64,000 bases of DNA, from assembly GCF_002909255.1 (NCBI RefSeq), contig NZ_PIOB01000002.1, forward strand, positions 310,001-374,000, written 5' to 3'. Of this stretch, positions 62,309-64,000 are shown piece by piece; positions within the stretch are counted from its first letter, which is position 1; every line of letters begins with the position of its first letter. This DNA is from Arenibacter hampyeongensis. GTDB taxonomy: Bacteria > Bacteroidota > Bacteroidia > Flavobacteriales > Flavobacteriaceae. Below the pieces are notes generated by a model that was not told the DNA's origin, searched no databases, and worked only from the letters and a program-made list of their open reading frames with translations. A program made the translations under genes and the position numbers.

Positions 62309-64000
62309 ATGGACGACAATTTTTCCCCTAGAGTAAAAGATGTAATTGCTTACAGCAAGGAAGAGGCCTTAAGATTGGGCCACGACTTCATTGGTACTGA
62401 GCACTTAATGCTTGGATTACTGCGTGATGGCAATGGAAAAGCAATAAGCATTTTAGACGCATTGGATGTGGACTTGGATCACCTGAGAAGAAAAGTGGAG
62501 ATATTAAGTCCTGCCAATCCAAACGCTGGTAGTGCACAAAAGGACAAAAAGAACCTGCATTTGACCAGACAGGCGGAGCGTGCTCTGAAAACAACATTTC
62601 TGGAAGCTAAATTATTTCAAAGCTCCTCTATCAATACAGCCCATTTATTACTGTGTATTCTGCGCAATGAGAACGACCCTACCACCAAATTATTGCATAA
62701 ATTAAAAGTGGATTACGATGGGGTAAAGGACCAATTTAAATCAATGATAACCAGTGATGACGATTATATAGACTCTCCAACTTCCGAATCCTTTCCCAGT
62801 GATTCAGACGAACCCAATGAGGAAAAAGAAGGAAGTTTCGGCACCTCAGGAACAGGACAAAAAGGAAGTAAAAAATCCAAAACCCCCGTTTTGGACAATT
62901 TTGGGCGCGACCTTACCAAAATGGCCGAGGAAAACAAGTTGGACCCAGTCGTGGGCCGTGAAAAAGAGATAGAAAGGGTTTCGCAAATCCTTAGTAGAAG
63001 AAAAAAGAACAATCCCCTATTAATTGGAGAACCTGGTGTTGGTAAAAGTGCCATTGCCGAAGGTCTTGCCCTGAGAATTATTAACAAGAAAGTCTCAAGA
63101 ATTCTTTACAATAAGAGAGTTGTAACCTTGGACTTGGCATCCTTGGTGGCCGGCACCAAATATCGCGGCCAATTTGAAGAAAGAATGAAGGCGGTCATGA
63201 ACGAATTGGAAAAAAACGATGACGTTATTTTATTCATTGATGAGATCCATACCATTGTAGGAGCAGGCGGAGCAACTGGTAGTTTGGATGCCTCCAATAT
63301 GTTTAAGCCAGCTTTGGCAAGGGGAGAAATTCAATGTATAGGAGCCACTACTCTTGACGAGTACAGACAATACATAGAAAAAGATGGTGCATTGGAAAGG
63401 CGCTTTCAAAAAGTAATTGTTGAACCTACAACCGTCACGGAAACCATTGAAATATTAAAAAACATTAAAGGCAAATACGAGGACCACCATAATGTAATTT
63501 ATACTGACGAAGCTATAATTGCCTGTGTAAAACTTACAAACAGGTATATGACCGATAGATTTCTTCCAGACAAGGCCATTGATGCCCTGGACGAAGCCGG
63601 ATCTCGTGTCCACATCGTAAACATGGATGTTCCAAAACAAATCTTGGAATTGGAAAAACAGTTGGAAGACGTTCGTGAATTAAAGAATACGGTCGTTAAA
63701 AAACAGAAATACGAGGAAGCTGCAAAGCTGAGGGACGATGAAAAAAGGATAGAAAAAGATTTGGCCATTGCCCAGGAAAGATGGGAAGAGGACAGTAAAC
63801 TTCACAAGGAAACCGTTACTGAGGATAATGTTGCGGACGTGGTATCCATGATGAGCGGTATTCCCGTGAACAGGATTGCACAAACAGAAAGCAACAAATT
63901 GGCAGAATTGCCAAAGCTTATCAAGAGCAATGTAATAGGGCAGGATGATGCAGTTGCCAAGGTAGCCAAGGCTATTCAACGTAACCGTGCCGGTCTTAAA
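62309..64000 (+). CDS. clpC: ATP-dependent Clp protease ATP-binding subunit ClpC (runs off right edge)
   Basis: The visible 564 residues start at ATG 62309, preceded by AAAGGA. The N-terminal double Clp repeat (about 5-145; FSPRVKDVIAYSKEEALRLG, LHLTRQAERAL), a flexible acidic/Ser-rich linker (about 150-190), the first AAA+ domain (Walker A GEPGVGKSAIAEG, Walker B LFIDEIHTIVGAG), and the UVR/M-domain (about 450-490; LRDDEKRIEKDL) identify ClpC rather than ClpB or ClpA. The second AAA+ domain begins near the edge (VIGQDDAVAKVAKAI). It unfolds proteins for ClpP. It is divergent from gyrA. Confidence 0.95.
   Translation, partial: MDDNFSPRVKDVIAYSKEEALRLGHDFIGTEHLMLGLLRDGNGKAISILDALDVDLDHLRRKVEILSPANPNAGSAQKDKKNLHLTRQAERALKTTFLEAKLFQSSSINTAHLLLCILRNENDPTTKLLHKLKVDYDGVKDQFKSMITSDDDYIDSPTSESFPSDSDEPNEEKEGSFGTSGTGQKGSKKSKTPVLDNFGRDLTKMAEENKLDPVVGREKEIERVSQILSRRKKNNPLLIGEPGVGKSAIAEGLALRIINKKVSRILYNKRVVTLDLASLVAGTKYRGQFEERMKAVMNELEKNDDVILFIDEIHTIVGAGGATGSLDASNMFKPALARGEIQCIGATTLDEYRQYIEKDGALERRFQKVIVEPTTVTETIEILKNIKGKYEDHHNVIYTDEAIIACVKLTNRYMTDRFLPDKAIDALDEAGSRVHIVNMDVPKQILELEKQLEDVRELKNTVVKKQKYEEAAKLRDDEKRIEKDLAIAQERWEEDSKLHKETVTEDNVADVVSMMSGIPVNRIAQTESNKLAELPKLIKSNVIGQDDAVAKVAKAIQRNRAGLK

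Overview
The window is a chromosomal segment of a Bacteroidota bacterium, almost certainly a Flavobacteriaceae member and probably marine. The evidence is a type IX secretion (T9SS) type B sorting domain with a PorP/SprF partner, Bacteroidetes-type promoters (TTG, then TAnnTTTG), few Shine-Dalgarno sites, AT-rich spacers, a secreted sulfatase, NhaA, a DUF5916 outer-membrane protein, and a GyrA with Thr82/Asp86 as recalled for Flavobacterium. No phage, insertion sequence or CRISPR array was seen.

Layout. 1-2.6 kb: end of an AsmA-like gene, a small outer-membrane barrel protein, and a TetR regulator divergent from a giant adhesin. 2.7-21 kb: a surface-adhesin locus with a ~5000-residue protein (15 thrombospondin type-3-like units of 66 residues and 21 Ig-like units of 97 residues, both perfectly in register), a PorP/SprF protein, an OmpA/WD40-like protein, and a degenerate receiver-like protein. 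21.3-28.2 kb: a co-directional catabolic operon (two SDRs, a MaoC-crotonase fusion, an ACAD10/11-like acyl-CoA dehydrogenase, an APH-like kinase, a sulfatase). This is the gene set expected for phosphorylation-dependent degradation of 4-hydroxyacyl-CoA. 28.3-36.2 kb: transport and stress genes (SBF-like carrier, DUF6544-like protein, coiled-coil protein, universal stress protein, NhaA, FUSC).

36.3-43.4 kb: a MerR regulator of the CarH/LitR type that keeps its B12-binding motifs, followed by two transcription units (TetR-ABC1 kinase-NAD(P)-binding protein; small proteins-SDR-glutathione peroxidase-broken small gene). Both units carry the same operator-like dyad, GTTTAA-N16-TTAAAC, at the same distance from the -7 box. 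This looks like a light/B12-controlled photo-oxidative stress regulon. 43.8-49.1 kb: a DUF5916 protein, a TPP-riboswitch operon joining a PnuT-like thiamine transporter to an acyl-CoA-dehydrogenase-fold flavoprotein, and a DMT exporter. 49.3-51.4 kb: a compact metal-themed operon (cyclase-YHS fusion, DUF6010-like membrane protein, HMA-AraC regulator, and a 40-residue metallothionein-like peptide), with a 21-bp direct repeat at its promoter and a terminator at its end; a GlxA-type regulator follows.

52.4-64 kb: a 1-kb gene-free stretch, tRNA-Pro and tRNA-Ser, then housekeeping genes: a 7TM-HD phosphodiesterase, thiolase, an NlpC/P60-like protein without its catalytic Cys, a TPR protein, gyrA, and clpC running off the right edge.

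The most unusual items are the shared dyad of the putative B12/light regulon, the cyclase-YHS/HMA-AraC/metallothionein operon, the Lva-like operon with its fused hydratase/isomerase, and the flavoprotein under TPP-riboswitch control.
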